From Myroides profundi (lineage in GTDB: Bacteria > Bacteroidota > Bacteroidia > Flavobacteriales > Flavobacteriaceae), in contig NZ_CP010817.1 of the NCBI RefSeq assembly GCF_000833025.1, forward strand, positions 1,550,001 to 1,614,000: a DNA stretch of 64,000 bases, given 5' to 3'. Under the pieces are notes generated by a model, which was not told where the DNA came from, did not search any database, and saw only the letters and a list, made by a program, of their open reading frames with translations. This document shows, in pieces, positions 9,004 through 20,669 of this stretch. The position numbers and the translations under genes were made by a program. Within the stretch, counting starts at the first letter, position 1; each line of letters begins with the position of its first letter.

Positions 9004-9582
9004 TTATTCTATGCATGGAATATTGTCTATGAAGAATTGTGTTGGTTTAGTTTGTAGGTCAACGATGGTTGATTTTAATTCATTTCTGATAATAAAAAGT
9101 TCTGTTGTACCAGTGAATCTGATTTGAATCATTGATATAGGAGAAGCTTTTAATAATGCTAAATGTTCTTTCTTTATATAAAAGTCAGCATCTAGGATTC
9201 TGATATTATTTTTCTTTTCTTGATCATAGGTATATGTTCCACAAACATCATCTCCTAAATAATGTGCGGTTATGGTTGTTCCATTAACTAACTTTATTGA
9301 AACCATACTTTTTTTAGCTACACAAGTGATAGGGATGAAGTCAGGGCTCTTTTGTAGATACTGCAAGTTTAGAAATGGGTGCCCGTTATTGTTTACTAAA
9401 GCAAAGAACAATGAGCTAGTAGTAGATACTCTGTCGAACTCATAAACAAGTACGTTGTTTGTTTTTTTGTAGTTAATAGAATCATTAACTTCTTCAAAGT
9501 CGATAGAACAGTTTTTCTCTTGTGCATATATCGAAGTGGTGATGCCAAGGGTTAAGATTAGTAAGAGTGCTAGTTTTTTCAT
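9004..9582 (-). CDS. Secreted hypothetical protein
   Basis: 192 residues with a clear signal peptide (MKKLALLLILTLGITTSIYA, then QEKNC). The mature protein has strand-rich segments and four cysteines spread through the chain (in 'KNCSIDF', 'ITCVAK', 'DDVCGTY', 'NIPCIE'), which could form two disulfides in the periplasm. I do not recognise a family. It is a single gene with a terminator; the 158-bp hairpin element lies about 90 bases upstream of the start, so the promoter must be in the short stretch between or inside the element. Confidence 0.55.
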   Translation of the reverse strand: MKKLALLLILTLGITTSIYAQEKNCSIDFEEVNDSINYKKTNNVLVYEFDRVSTTSSLFFALVNNNGHPFLNLQYLQKSPDFIPITCVAKKSMVSIKLVNGTTITAHYLGDDVCGTYTYDQEKKNNIRILDADFYIKKEHLALLKASPISMIQIRFTGTTELFIIRNELKSTIVDLQTKPTQFFIDNIPCIE

Positions 9583-9671
9583 ATGTTATTAGTTTGGTGA
9601 CAAATTATCATTATTTTTTTAATAAGACAATAGTATTGTTGTAAATAGTGTGGTAAACGTATGAGTTGTTT

Positions 9672-9829
9672 AAACCCAAATTACGCATTAGCCAAATACT
9701 ACAAAGCAATTCTACTTCATAGTTCTTTCATTAGCTCTAAAACCATACTATAGTATGCTTTAATCACTAATTCAGACCTATTTTGTATAATTACTTTTCG
9801 TTTATATGTCTATTGCATAATTCGGGTTT
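9672..9829 (+). mobile_element. 158-bp hairpin element (MITE-like), copy 1
   Basis: Ends are inverted repeats (9672-9691 and 9810-9829, 17 of 20 bases complementary, outermost AAACCC/GGGTTT). The centre is a perfect palindrome CATACTATAGTATG (9744-9757), and the two 72-base halves are imperfectly complementary along most of their length, so either strand could fold into one long hairpin. A second copy, same length without gaps, lies at 51842-51999 with about 90% identity over the inner 118 bases. No open frame. I infer a non-autonomous element; no transposase gene is present in the window. Confidence 0.75.
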
Positions 9830-9877
9830 TAAATATCTGTATTACTTCTTTGATTTGGATGTTTTTATGGTATAAAA

Positions 9878-9907
9878 AAAGGTCATATTAAATACTATAT
9901 GACCTTT
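9878..9907 (-). terminator. Terminator of tsaD operon
   Basis: Arms AAAGGTCATAT (9878-9888) and its complement (9897-9907), 8-base loop, T-rich on the minus strand; six bases after the methyltransferase stop. Confidence 0.85.
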
Positions 9908-9912
9908 AAGAG

Positions 9913-11091
9913 TTATGTTCGTGAACAAATAATAAAGATTCGTTCATTTTTGATATTGGTAGTGAAAAAGATATAAGTATCTCCTCCGTCTTTTATTTTC
10001 CATTTCTTTCTAATTTCCTCAACTTTTATAGGGAAATTTCTAGTTGTAACATTTGCCTTTATATTCTGCAAGTGTTTTTTTGCCTCTTGCTTATTATATG
10101 GAATAATCTGTTCTATCGTAAAACTTCTACCAGGAAAACTAATTAATGTATCACTAGTATAAAGATGACTATGTGGATGAAGTTTGTGTAAATTAAACTG
10201 TTTACTTATTGCGTCAAATTTACCTGTCTTTAATATAGCAGCATTGGGTTCATATAGATATTGTTTAGGTTCACTGAATAGTGATGTACTAGTATCGTCT
10301 AGCGAACAAAAGAATAACTGATTATTCTCTTTAGTGATATTGATAGCAATAAGTTCAATGGTTCCTGTATAGTCTTTTTCTAGTACCCATAGTAATTCTT
10401 TAACTTCATTATGAAGTGCTACAATATGAATGCTTTTTACATTTTTTAATTCGTTAAGACCAGCCTGTATGTCTAGTAGAGGAGAAGTCTTAATCAAGAT
10501 ATTAGTACTTCTAGAAAATAATAGATCTAGATGTTCAGGTACATTAGGGGCGCAATCACTTAAGAAGAATACTTTTTCTTTAGCGTCATTTCTTCTGTGT
10601 GGGTCTACATAGATATAATCCCATGGTTGGTTATGTTGGGCCAAGTAGGCTAAACTGTCACCAGTATGGCATTTGATATTCTCAACTCCTAATGCTTGAT
10701 TATTAAGACTAACTATTTCGCTAAGGTCTTCTTGCATTTCACAATGCAATACTTGCTTTATGTTTTTACTAAAATAATAACAGTCTATACCAAAACCACC
10801 TGTTAGATCTATCAAAGAGTCACCAGATACTAGTGAAGCTTTATAAGAAGCACAATGTTCAGATGAGGTTTGTTCTATAGAGAGTTTTTTTGGGAATAGA
10901 ATATTTTCTGTCCCATACCACGTGGGTAGCTTATCTTTAGTTTTCTTTTTTGATTCTATCTGAGTCAATAAATCACTCATAGAGATATCTTCAAAGGGAC
11001 TTTTTTTAAAGGCTATTTTAGTTAGATCACTATCTAAGTGAGCGTGTATATATTGTTGTACTTCTTGTGATAAGAATAGTTCTGTTTTCAA
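9913..11091 (-). CDS. THUMP-like SAM-dependent methyltransferase
   Basis: 392 residues. The middle holds a Rossmann-type methyltransferase core: motif I 'DLTGGFGIDCYYFS' (about residues 96-109), an acidic 'LHCEMQ' after strand 2, and motif 'YVDPHRR' for the catalytic loop. The C-terminal ~80 residues ('FPGRSFTIEQIIPYNKQEA' then 'ANVTTRNFPI') match the THUMP-like domain found at the end of these Bacteroidota enzymes, pointing to an RNA substrate. Last gene of the tsaD-rsmE-permease operon, starting immediately at the permease stop. Substrate position is unknown. Confidence 0.8.
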   Translation of the reverse strand: MKTELFLSQEVQQYIHAHLDSDLTKIAFKKSPFEDISMSDLLTQIESKKKTKDKLPTWYGTENILFPKKLSIEQTSSEHCASYKASLVSGDSLIDLTGGFGIDCYYFSKNIKQVLHCEMQEDLSEIVSLNNQALGVENIKCHTGDSLAYLAQHNQPWDYIYVDPHRRNDAKEKVFFLSDCAPNVPEHLDLLFSRSTNILIKTSPLLDIQAGLNELKNVKSIHIVALHNEVKELLWVLEKDYTGTIELIAINITKENNQLFFCSLDDTSTSLFSEPKQYLYEPNAAILKTGKFDAISKQFNLHKLHPHSHLYTSDTLISFPGRSFTIEQIIPYNKQEAKKHLQNIKANVTTRNFPIKVEEIRKKWKIKDGGDTYIFFTTNIKNERIFIICSRT

Positions 11092-12183
11092 TTATAATTT
11101 CTTTGTGAGTAATTGTACAAATTTGTTGTTTGGTAAAAACTCCTTACCAATTACTTTGATACAAGTGTAAATAGGTACAGCTGCTATCATACCAAATATT
11201 CCTCCAAACATACCGCTTGCAAGAATAACAATGAAGATCTCTAATGGATGTGATTTAACGCTATTGGAGAAGATTAAAGGCTGATTGATAACATTGTCTA
11301 TTAGTTGTATAAATAAGAAGCCCAGCATTACGGTAATAGCCTTAGGTAGGGTAACTTCACTAAAGTTATCACCTATAAAACTCAACATCGTAAAGAGGAC
11401 AGATAATATATTACCAATAAGTGGTCCAATGTATGGAATGATATTCAATATAGCGACTAGGAATGCAATCATTAGACTTCCTTTTACACCTACTACTGCT
11501 AATAGAATAAAAGCAAGTACAAAAATAATAGACATCTGAGCGACTAGTCCTAAAAAGTAACGTGATAGAAGATTGTTTATCTTATCGATTGATTTCAAAA
11601 CTTTAATCTCGTGTTTACTAGGGAACAACTTTTTGAACTGGTATTCTAGTACAACTTGATCTTTTAAGAAGAAAAAGGTGATGAATAGTATGGCAAAAAC
11701 CCCCATTCCAAATTCACTAAGTAAGCCTAGAATAGTATTAAATAGATTAGGTACAAAATCTAATTTAAGATGAGAACGAAAGTTAGCACCTTCTATTATT
11801 TTATCTAAGCTAAATCCTTTTGTGTCTAGATAGAAGTCTATCTTGCGAATAAGACCATTAAAATCTTCTTGTAGGTGTGATGTATTCAATACAGACAAGT
11901 TTTGAGCTTGTGTGGTGAATAAAGGGATAAACATAAATATAAAACTCAAGAAAAAGGCTAAAAAGAGAATAACAGTTAAGGTAACTGCAAATACTTTAGA
12001 TAGACGAAGCTTTCTTCTTAAAAACTCTACAATAGGTTTACCGATTAAAGCCAATACAAAAGCAAAGCCTGTATATATAAATATTGAACTAATCTGCAAA
12101 AACATTTGGCCTAGTACAGCGAGAAAAAATAGAATTAGAACTGCACGTACTATTCCTTTAGAAATTGTTTTAGCATCCACCAT
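11092..12183 (-). CDS. AI-2E family permease-like membrane protein
   Basis: 363 residues, about seven to eight hydrophobic segments: two at the N-terminus (15-75 region), a pair after a polar periplasmic stretch, then a cluster ending with 'FLFIQLIDNVINQPLIFS' and 'HPLEIFIVILASGMFGGIFG', the latter block being the signature of the AI-2E transporter (UPF0118) superfamily. Despite the name, family members include ion antiporters and general exporters, so no substrate should be inferred. It is 11 bases after rsmE and directly abuts the methyltransferase gene. Confidence 0.85.
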   Translation of the reverse strand: MVDAKTISKGIVRAVLILFFLAVLGQMFLQISSIFIYTGFAFVLALIGKPIVEFLRRKLRLSKVFAVTLTVILFLAFFLSFIFMFIPLFTTQAQNLSVLNTSHLQEDFNGLIRKIDFYLDTKGFSLDKIIEGANFRSHLKLDFVPNLFNTILGLLSEFGMGVFAILFITFFFLKDQVVLEYQFKKLFPSKHEIKVLKSIDKINNLLSRYFLGLVAQMSIIFVLAFILLAVVGVKGSLMIAFLVAILNIIPYIGPLIGNILSVLFTMLSFIGDNFSEVTLPKAITVMLGFLFIQLIDNVINQPLIFSNSVKSHPLEIFIVILASGMFGGIFGMIAAVPIYTCIKVIGKEFLPNNKFVQLLTKKL

Positions 12184-12194
12184 AATTATGACTT

Positions 12195-12899
12195 TTATTC
12201 ATTTGTAAATACGAAACTATGCACGGCTACTAAAGCGGCTGTCTCTGTTCTTAATCTTGTGTGTCCTAGTGATACTGGTCGATATCCTTTTGCTAATGCT
12301 AAGTTAATTTCATTGGTAGAGAAGTCTCCCTCTGGACCTACTAAAAGTAAATAATTTTTATGAATATCTATACTGTCTTTTAGTAAGACTTTTTCAGTTT
12401 CTTCACAATGAGCAATATATTTTTCTCCTTGATGGTCTTGATTTAAAAAGTCTTTTAAGCTTATTGGCTCGTTTAGAATAGGTAAATGATATTGTAAAGA
12501 TTGTTTCATTGCGGATTGAATAATTTTTTCAAAACGCTCTGTCTTCACTATTTTTCTCTCAGAGTGATCACAAATAATAGGGGTTATCTCATGGATGCCT
12601 ATTTCTGTAGCTTTCTCTAAAAACCATTCATAACGTTCGTTCATTTTTGTTGGCGCCACAGCTAAATGTAAACGAAAAGGAGTCGGTGCTTGATCTTCAG
12701 AAGCGATGATTTCAGTAACGCATTTCTTGTCTGAATCTAAAGTGATTTTGGTTGTAAATAGGGTACCTTTACCATTGGTAACATATAGGAAATCTCCCAT
12801 TTTACGTCTTAGTACTTTGATGATATGTTTACTTTCATCTTTATCAAAAGTAAAAGATGTTTGTCCTTTTTCAATTTCTGGCGAATAAAATAATTGCAT
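12195..12899 (-). CDS. rsmE: 16S rRNA (uracil-1498-N3)-methyltransferase
   Basis: 234 residues, normal length for RsmE. A PUA-like N-terminal domain (1-70, 'DESKHIIKVLRRKMGDFLYV') precedes a SPOUT fold with 'KMNERYEWFLEKATEIGI', 'LLVGPEGDFS' and the knot sequence 'SLGHTRLRTETAALVA' that binds SAM. It methylates N3 of U1498 in helix 44 of 16S rRNA. It follows tsaD by nine bases in a translation-related operon. Confidence 0.95.
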   Translation of the reverse strand: MQLFYSPEIEKGQTSFTFDKDESKHIIKVLRRKMGDFLYVTNGKGTLFTTKITLDSDKKCVTEIIASEDQAPTPFRLHLAVAPTKMNERYEWFLEKATEIGIHEITPIICDHSERKIVKTERFEKIIQSAMKQSLQYHLPILNEPISLKDFLNQDHQGEKYIAHCEETEKVLLKDSIDIHKNYLLLVGPEGDFSTNEINLALAKGYRPVSLGHTRLRTETAALVAVHSFVFTNE

Positions 12900-12908
12900 A
12901 CTTAAGTT

Positions 12909-13931
12909 TTAGAATTCAATACGTGCTTTAGAAACTACTGAAGAATCAGCAAAAATAGATTCTTTGTATTTATAGTACCCTACTATTCCAATCATAGCAG
13001 CATTATCTGTTGTGTATTCAAATTTGGGAATAAACGCTTTCCACTTATATTTTTTCTCTCCTTCTTTAAGCGCTTGTCTAATACCAGAGTTAGCAGATAC
13101 ACCACCACCAATAACGATTTGCTTAATCCCCGTTTCTTTAACTGCAAGTTTAAGCTTGTCTAGTAAGATTTGGATAATGGTATATTGGATAGAGGCGCAT
13201 ATATCAGCTTTGTTTTCTTCAATAAAATTAGGGTTAATGGCTACATTTTTTTGAATAAAATAAAGGAACTGTGTTTTTAAACCACTGAAGCTGAAGTTCA
13301 GTCCATCTACTTTAGGTTTAGTGAAAGCAAACGCTTTAGGGTTTCCTTCTTTAGCGTATTTATCAATTAAAGGTCCACCTGGATAAGGGAATCCCAAAAC
13401 TTTAGCCGATTTGTCAAAAGCTTCTCCCACAGCGTCATCTGTGGTTTCTCCTAGTATTTCTAAGTCAAAGAAACTATTTACCTTCACGATTTGCGTATGC
13501 CCACCTGAGATGGTCATTGCTAAGAAAGGAAACTCAGGTTTGTCATATCCTTCTTCATCTATAAAGTGGCATAAGATATGGGCGTGCATATGGTTTACAG
13601 CTACTAGGGGAATATCAAGAGCCAGAGATAAACTCTTGGCAAATGATCCGCCTACTAATAGTGACCCCATTAGTCCAGGGCCTTGTGTAAAGGCAATACC
13701 ATCTAAGTCATCCTTCGTTATTCCTGCTTTTTTAAGAGCAATATCAACTACAGGAACAATGTTCTGTTGATGAGCACGAGATGCTAGTTCAGGAACAACA
13801 CCTCCATACTCTTCGTGTATTTCCTGTCTCGCGACTATGTTTGACAATACTTTGTTGTCAGCCATGATTGCGGCAGAAGTATCATCACATGAGCTCTCTA
13901 TGGCTAAAATATAGGTAGGTTTTAAAGACAT
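12909..13931 (-). CDS. tsaD: tRNA threonylcarbamoyladenosine transferase TsaD
   Basis: 340 residues. ASKHA fold with 'ILAIESSCDDTSAAI' at 8-22, metal-binding histidines in 'NHMHAH' (His114 and His118), 'ISGGHTQI', and the late nucleotide-site 'IGGGVSANSGIR'. It transfers the threonylcarbamoyl group to A37 of ANN-decoding tRNAs together with TsaB/TsaE, which are not in this window. First gene of a four-gene minus-strand operon and divergent from tamB; the two share about 170 bases of intergenic DNA. Confidence 0.97.
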   Translation of the reverse strand: MSLKPTYILAIESSCDDTSAAIMADNKVLSNIVARQEIHEEYGGVVPELASRAHQQNIVPVVDIALKKAGITKDDLDGIAFTQGPGLMGSLLVGGSFAKSLSLALDIPLVAVNHMHAHILCHFIDEEGYDKPEFPFLAMTISGGHTQIVKVNSFFDLEILGETTDDAVGEAFDKSAKVLGFPYPGGPLIDKYAKEGNPKAFAFTKPKVDGLNFSFSGLKTQFLYFIQKNVAINPNFIEENKADICASIQYTIIQILLDKLKLAVKETGIKQIVIGGGVSANSGIRQALKEGEKKYKWKAFIPKFEYTTDNAAMIGIVGYYKYKESIFADSSVVSKARIEF

Positions 13932-14103
13932 TTTAATATTCTATAATTGTATAATTTATTAAGGCGAAATCTACCCAACCCTATGGAAAATTATATAAAT
14001 TTGCTTATTGTTTGGTTTTTATAAGAAACCGTGAGTAGATTGGGGCAAATTTAAAACATTAATAGTTATCAAAAAATTTAATAAAATACTTTTTCGCCTA
14101 TTA

Positions 14104-17100
14104 TTGGCTGTCTTTAGCTTGGTTGTGATCATTGCAGGGGCACTGTCTTTGCCTGTGGTTCAAACCTTTCTGGCTCAGCAAGCTATGGAGAAGATTAATA
14201 GCCAGTTTGGTACTAAGTTAGAGATAGAAAGACTAGCAATCAGTGTGTTTGGTCGAGTTACATTAAAAGAGGTTACTGCAAAGGATAATCACGATACTAA
14301 TTTTATAGAAATAAAAGCCTTTACAACGAGTATTTCAGATTTTAATGAACTTATCCAAGGGAGATTATATTTTGGTAAAACTAAGGTAGATGGACTGTAT
14401 TTAAGAATACATAAATACAAAGGTGAAGAGTTTACAACCTTAGATCAGTTGATTAATGCATTTGATGATGGAAAAGAGGGGGAAGGTAAGTTTAGACTAA
14501 AATCTTCTCATCTAACAATTAAAAATACTCATTTGATTATTTCTGACGATGAAGCAGAAACACCAGTAGCTATAGATTTTAAAAATATTAATGGGGAAGT
14601 AGAAGACTTCTTTATTAAAGGGCCTGATATTTATGCTAATGTTTTGAAATCTAGTTTTGAGGATAACTGGGGTATGGGTGTGACAAATCTATCAGGTAAT
14701 TTTACTCATACTAAAACTAGTATCTCTATGGAGAAACTAGATTTACAAACGAAAAAGTCGGCTATAGAAGGAGACCTTAAGTTCACCTATGCCTTAGGTG
14801 ATATGAAGTACTTCGTAGATAAGGTGAATTGGGATTTTGAGATTAGAAAAGCAGTATTGAATTCCTCAGACTTAAATGCCTTTACAGGAATTTTCGCAGA
14901 AAATAAGATGGTGTATGTAACAGGACATATTAATGGTGTGATGAACGATTTTACAATGAAAAATGTAAATCTAGTAGATGACAATATGTCTAATGTGAGA
15001 GGATTATTTAGTTTTAGAAATGTATTCGATAAAGTAAAACCGTTCTGGATGAACGCTAATGTGGATCGATTATTTATTACTCGTGATCACATTGTAGGGT
15101 TAATGCCTGAGTTATTGCATGAACTACTGCCTACAGAATTAACTAATCTTGGACAAGTAGATATTAAAGGAGATATCGAAATGACTAAGCGTACGTTAAA
15201 GACGGATATAGAGTTATTAACTTCTATCGGAAAAGGAAAAGCAGTTATAGATATCGAAAATCTTGATAATCCTAATCTAGCTGCTTATAAAGGGGATATT
15301 GTCCTAGAGAAGTTTGACTTAGGAGAATTTATTAAAAATAAAAACTTTGGATTAACTTCTGTTGACTTAGAGGTTGATGGAGTTGGATTTAATCAAAAGT
15401 CACTGAATACAAGTATTAAGGGAGATGTGTTCTCTTTTGACTTTGCTAAGTATAAGTATACAAATATCGCAGTAGATGGATTGTTAAAGATGCCTTATTA
15501 CCGCGGTTTAGTACATAGTCAAGATCCTAATTTGCAGTTAGACTTTAATGGGATGATAGATTTGAGTTCAGAAGTTAAGAACTACGATTTTATTGCAGAT
15601 GTTGACTACGCAGATTTATATGCATTACATTTAGTAAATGATACACTTTCTAAGTTTAAAGGGCAGTTTGAATTTAAAGCTTCAGGTAATACTCTTGATG
15701 ATTTAGCAGGTACATTTACAATGCGTAATACTACTTATATCAATAGTAAAGATGAGTATGTATTCGGTCATTTTACATTAAATTCGGAATTTAATCCAGA
15801 GAATGAGCGCCTTATTTCTTTTGTGTCACAGGAGGCAATAGAGGGGTATATTAAAGGAAAGTTCTTGTTTAAGGATTTAAGAGCTTTGTTTACTAATGCA
15901 CTAGGAAGTTTGTATACAAACTATTCTCCTTATAAAATAAAAGAAGATCAATATCTCGATTTTGATATTACAGTACACAATAGGCTGATCGAAGTATTCT
16001 TGCCACAATTGACTTTAAGTGCCTCAACTCATGTAGAAGGAAGCATTGATAATGATAACAATATTTTTAAACTAAACTTCTCTTCGCCAAGTATCGGTAT
16101 TGAAGATTTTAATTTTTATAATGTATTGTTAGATGTAAATAATTCTAACCCATTATATAATACTTATGTTTCACTAGATAGTATGAAATCTAAGTTTTAT
16201 CGTATCACAGATTTTAATTTATTAAACTTGACTCATAATGATACATTATTTGTTCGTTCTGAGTTTAAAGGAGGAACGCATGGTAAGGATAAGTTTAATT
16301 TGAACTTGTACCATACTATTAATGAAGAAAACCTATCTGTAGTAGGGTTTAAGAAGTCAGACATCTTCTTAAAAGATTTCTTGTGGAGTATTAACGAAAG
16401 TGATAATAAGAAGAATAAAGTTATTTTTAATAAGAAGTTAGAGGACTTCACTATTGATGATTTATCATTATCACATAATGGACAAGAGGTTAATCTGACA
16501 GGTGCAGTAAGAGACTCAACTTATAAACACTTTGATTTAGAATTTAAACAAGTAGACTTAGCTAAGTTTGCTCCTGATATATCTAATCTGGAGTTCGCTG
16601 GTAATATAGATGGTGATTTACATTTTTCACAGGTTAAAGATGTGTTTCAACCTAAAGTAAATATCAATATAGACGAACTAGCAGTCAATAAGGTTAGGTT
16701 GGGAGATTTAGCTTTTCATGTTGACGGAGATGAGCGTTTAAAGAACTTTAAAGTTCAGTCTAGCATTGTGGATAATGAGAAAGAAAAGTTCTATTTAAAT
16801 GGTGATTTAGCTATTGTCAATAAACAGATGCAATTAAATCTAGAATCAGGATTTAAAGATTTCTCTGTTAAACCTATTGAACCTTTACTTAAAACAATTG
16901 TTTCTGATGTAAGAGGAACTGCATCAGGAAAAATTAATATTCAGGGTACAGCTAAGAAACCAGAGGTCAACGGACGATTACACCTAAATAAGGCAGGTAT
17001 GAAGTCTAAGTTCACTGGGGTAGATTATAATTTTGAAGAAGATGCTGCTTTAGATTTAACAGAGCGTCAGTTTATATTGCGTAAAGTGCGTATTATAGAT

Positions 17101-18570
17101 TCAAAGCATAAAACTGAAGGAATTATAGACGGAGATATTTCTCATAAGGCGTTTAATGATTGGGCATTAAATTTAGTGCTTTCTTCTCCTAATTTATTAG
17201 CCTTAGATACTAAATTCGAAGAGGGAAGTATCTATTATGGTAAAGCCTTTATCAATGGAATGGCTAAGTTAAGTGGGCCAGTAGAGATGTTGGCTATTAA
17301 TATTAATGCGACATCTAATAAAGGAACATCTATTAAAATTCCGTTGAAAGAAGCACAAGGTACCGGGGAGAATAACTTTATACACTTCTTATCTCCTCAA
17401 GAAAAGGCATTGCGTCTTAAAGGAAAAGAGTACGATATGTATAGATATCGAAACAGTGGTATAGAGCTTGACTTTGAGTTTGTATTAACTCCTGATGCAG
17501 AGATTGAAATTATATTAGACCGTGAGTCAGGACATGCTATGCGAGGTAGAGGAGCAGGATTTATCACGATGGAGATAAATACCTTAGGTAAGTTCAATAT
17601 GTGGGGGGATTTCCAGGCGTATGAAGGAGAGTATAACTTCCGATATGGTGGATTGATTGATAAGAAATTTGTTGTGAAGAAATATGGTACCATTCGTTGG
17701 GATGGAGATCCTATGAATGCCATGTTAGACTTACAAGCAATTTATCATACAGATGCAAATCCAAGTGTAATTATAGATAACTCTATTATCAATAGAAAAG
17801 TACCTACGGATGTAGCTATTGTCTTAAATGGTAGTTTAAGTAATCCTGAGGTAGACTTTGAGATCAACTTCCCAACAGTGAGTTCTGTAGTGAAGTCAGA
17901 GTTAGATTATAGATTGAGCGAACGTGATATGCGTGAGCGTCAAGCGATGGCTCTGTTAGCTACAGGAGCATTCTTCTCTTCTGATAACTCTTCGTCTACA
18001 TTAGCAGGAAGTTTATTTGAACGCGCTAGTAGTATTTTTGATGAGATATTTTCGGATGAGGACGATAAGTTTAAAGTAGGGTTAAACTATGCACAAGGAG
18101 AACGAAATCCTTATACACAAACGGAAGGACGTGTAGGGGTGACCTTCTCGACTAAAGTTAATGATCGTATTTCTGTCAATGGTAAATTGGGTGTGCCTGT
18201 AGGAGGAGTAGAGCAATCTGTGATCGTGGGAGATGTAGAGGTGATGTTACGCCTTAATGAAGAAGGGTCTTTAAGTGCAAGAGTATTTAATCGCGAAAAT
18301 GATATTAACTATATCGGTGAAGGGATTGGATATACGCAAGGTGTAGGGTTATCTTATGAAGTAGATTTTGATACTTTTAAAGAATTGATCTCAAAAATCT
18401 TAAATAGAGCTAAAACAAGAGAAAAAGACCAAAGTAAGAATAAAAAGCAAGATACTAATCGATCAGAAGAGTTGCCAGACTCTGATTTTAATAGGGATTT
18501 TATCAAGTTTTATGAGAATAGAAGGAAGTCATCTACAGCTCCGTCAGACACTTATAATTTAACAAAATAG
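14104..18570 (+). CDS. tamB: TamB-like translocation/assembly module protein
   Basis: At least 1488 residues. An N-terminal membrane anchor is followed by a very long series of beta-strand repeats typical of AsmA/TamB lipid-transfer bridges, and the C-terminal ~350 residues match the TamB (DUF490) domain ('GRGAGFITMEINTLGKFNMW', 'GSLSNPEVDFEINFPT', 'ALLATGAFFSS'). It spans the periplasm and moves phospholipid or helps outer-membrane protein insertion. The start is uncertain: 14104 is a TTG inside the anchor, and the frame stays open back to 14035, encoding basic residues (IKKFNKILFR) that normally precede such an anchor. No ATG or GTG is in frame there, so a rare start codon near 14062-14068 is possible. 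Confidence 0.9.
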   Translation: MAVFSLVVIIAGALSLPVVQTFLAQQAMEKINSQFGTKLEIERLAISVFGRVTLKEVTAKDNHDTNFIEIKAFTTSISDFNELIQGRLYFGKTKVDGLYLRIHKYKGEEFTTLDQLINAFDDGKEGEGKFRLKSSHLTIKNTHLIISDDEAETPVAIDFKNINGEVEDFFIKGPDIYANVLKSSFEDNWGMGVTNLSGNFTHTKTSISMEKLDLQTKKSAIEGDLKFTYALGDMKYFVDKVNWDFEIRKAVLNSSDLNAFTGIFAENKMVYVTGHINGVMNDFTMKNVNLVDDNMSNVRGLFSFRNVFDKVKPFWMNANVDRLFITRDHIVGLMPELLHELLPTELTNLGQVDIKGDIEMTKRTLKTDIELLTSIGKGKAVIDIENLDNPNLAAYKGDIVLEKFDLGEFIKNKNFGLTSVDLEVDGVGFNQKSLNTSIKGDVFSFDFAKYKYTNIAVDGLLKMPYYRGLVHSQDPNLQLDFNGMIDLSSEVKNYDFIADVDYADLYALHLVNDTLSKFKGQFEFKASGNTLDDLAGTFTMRNTTYINSKDEYVFGHFTLNSEFNPENERLISFVSQEAIEGYIKGKFLFKDLRALFTNALGSLYTNYSPYKIKEDQYLDFDITVHNRLIEVFLPQLTLSASTHVEGSIDNDNNIFKLNFSSPSIGIEDFNFYNVLLDVNNSNPLYNTYVSLDSMKSKFYRITDFNLLNLTHNDTLFVRSEFKGGTHGKDKFNLNLYHTINEENLSVVGFKKSDIFLKDFLWSINESDNKKNKVIFNKKLEDFTIDDLSLSHNGQEVNLTGAVRDSTYKHFDLEFKQVDLAKFAPDISNLEFAGNIDGDLHFSQVKDVFQPKVNINIDELAVNKVRLGDLAFHVDGDERLKNFKVQSSIVDNEKEKFYLNGDLAIVNKQMQLNLESGFKDFSVKPIEPLLKTIVSDVRGTASGKINIQGTAKKPEVNGRLHLNKAGMKSKFTGVDYNFEEDAALDLTERQFILRKVRIIDSKHKTEGIIDGDISHKAFNDWALNLVLSSPNLLALDTKFEEGSIYYGKAFINGMAKLSGPVEMLAININATSNKGTSIKIPLKEAQGTGENNFIHFLSPQEKALRLKGKEYDMYRYRNSGIELDFEFVLTPDAEIEIILDRESGHAMRGRGAGFITMEINTLGKFNMWGDFQAYEGEYNFRYGGLIDKKFVVKKYGTIRWDGDPMNAMLDLQAIYHTDANPSVIIDNSIINRKVPTDVAIVLNGSLSNPEVDFEINFPTVSSVVKSELDYRLSERDMRERQAMALLATGAFFSSDNSSSTLAGSLFERASSIFDEIFSDEDDKFKVGLNYAQGERNPYTQTEGRVGVTFSTKVNDRISVNGKLGVPVGGVEQSVIVGDVEVMLRLNEEGSLSARVFNRENDINYIGEGIGYTQGVGLSYEVDFDTFKELISKILNRAKTREKDQSKNKKQDTNRSEELPDSDFNRDFIKFYENRRKSSTAPSDTYNLTK

Positions 18571-18593
18571 AGGTAGAATAAGGGGCTTCTATT

Positions 18594-18625
18594 TTTGTTA
18601 AAATGGTCTATTATTCGTAAATTTA
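18594..18625 (+). promoter_or_regulatory. Candidate pfkA promoter
   Basis: TTTG (18594-18597), 20 bases, TAAATTTA (18618-18625): Bacteroidota promoter pattern with one mismatch at the end of the -7 box. It lies 16 bases before the pfkA ATG, so the leader would be very short. Confidence 0.45.
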
Positions 18626-18641
18626 CTCAAAACGATAAAAT

Positions 18642-20656
<2,015 letters not shown>

Positions 20657-20669
20657 TTAAATAGTTTAA

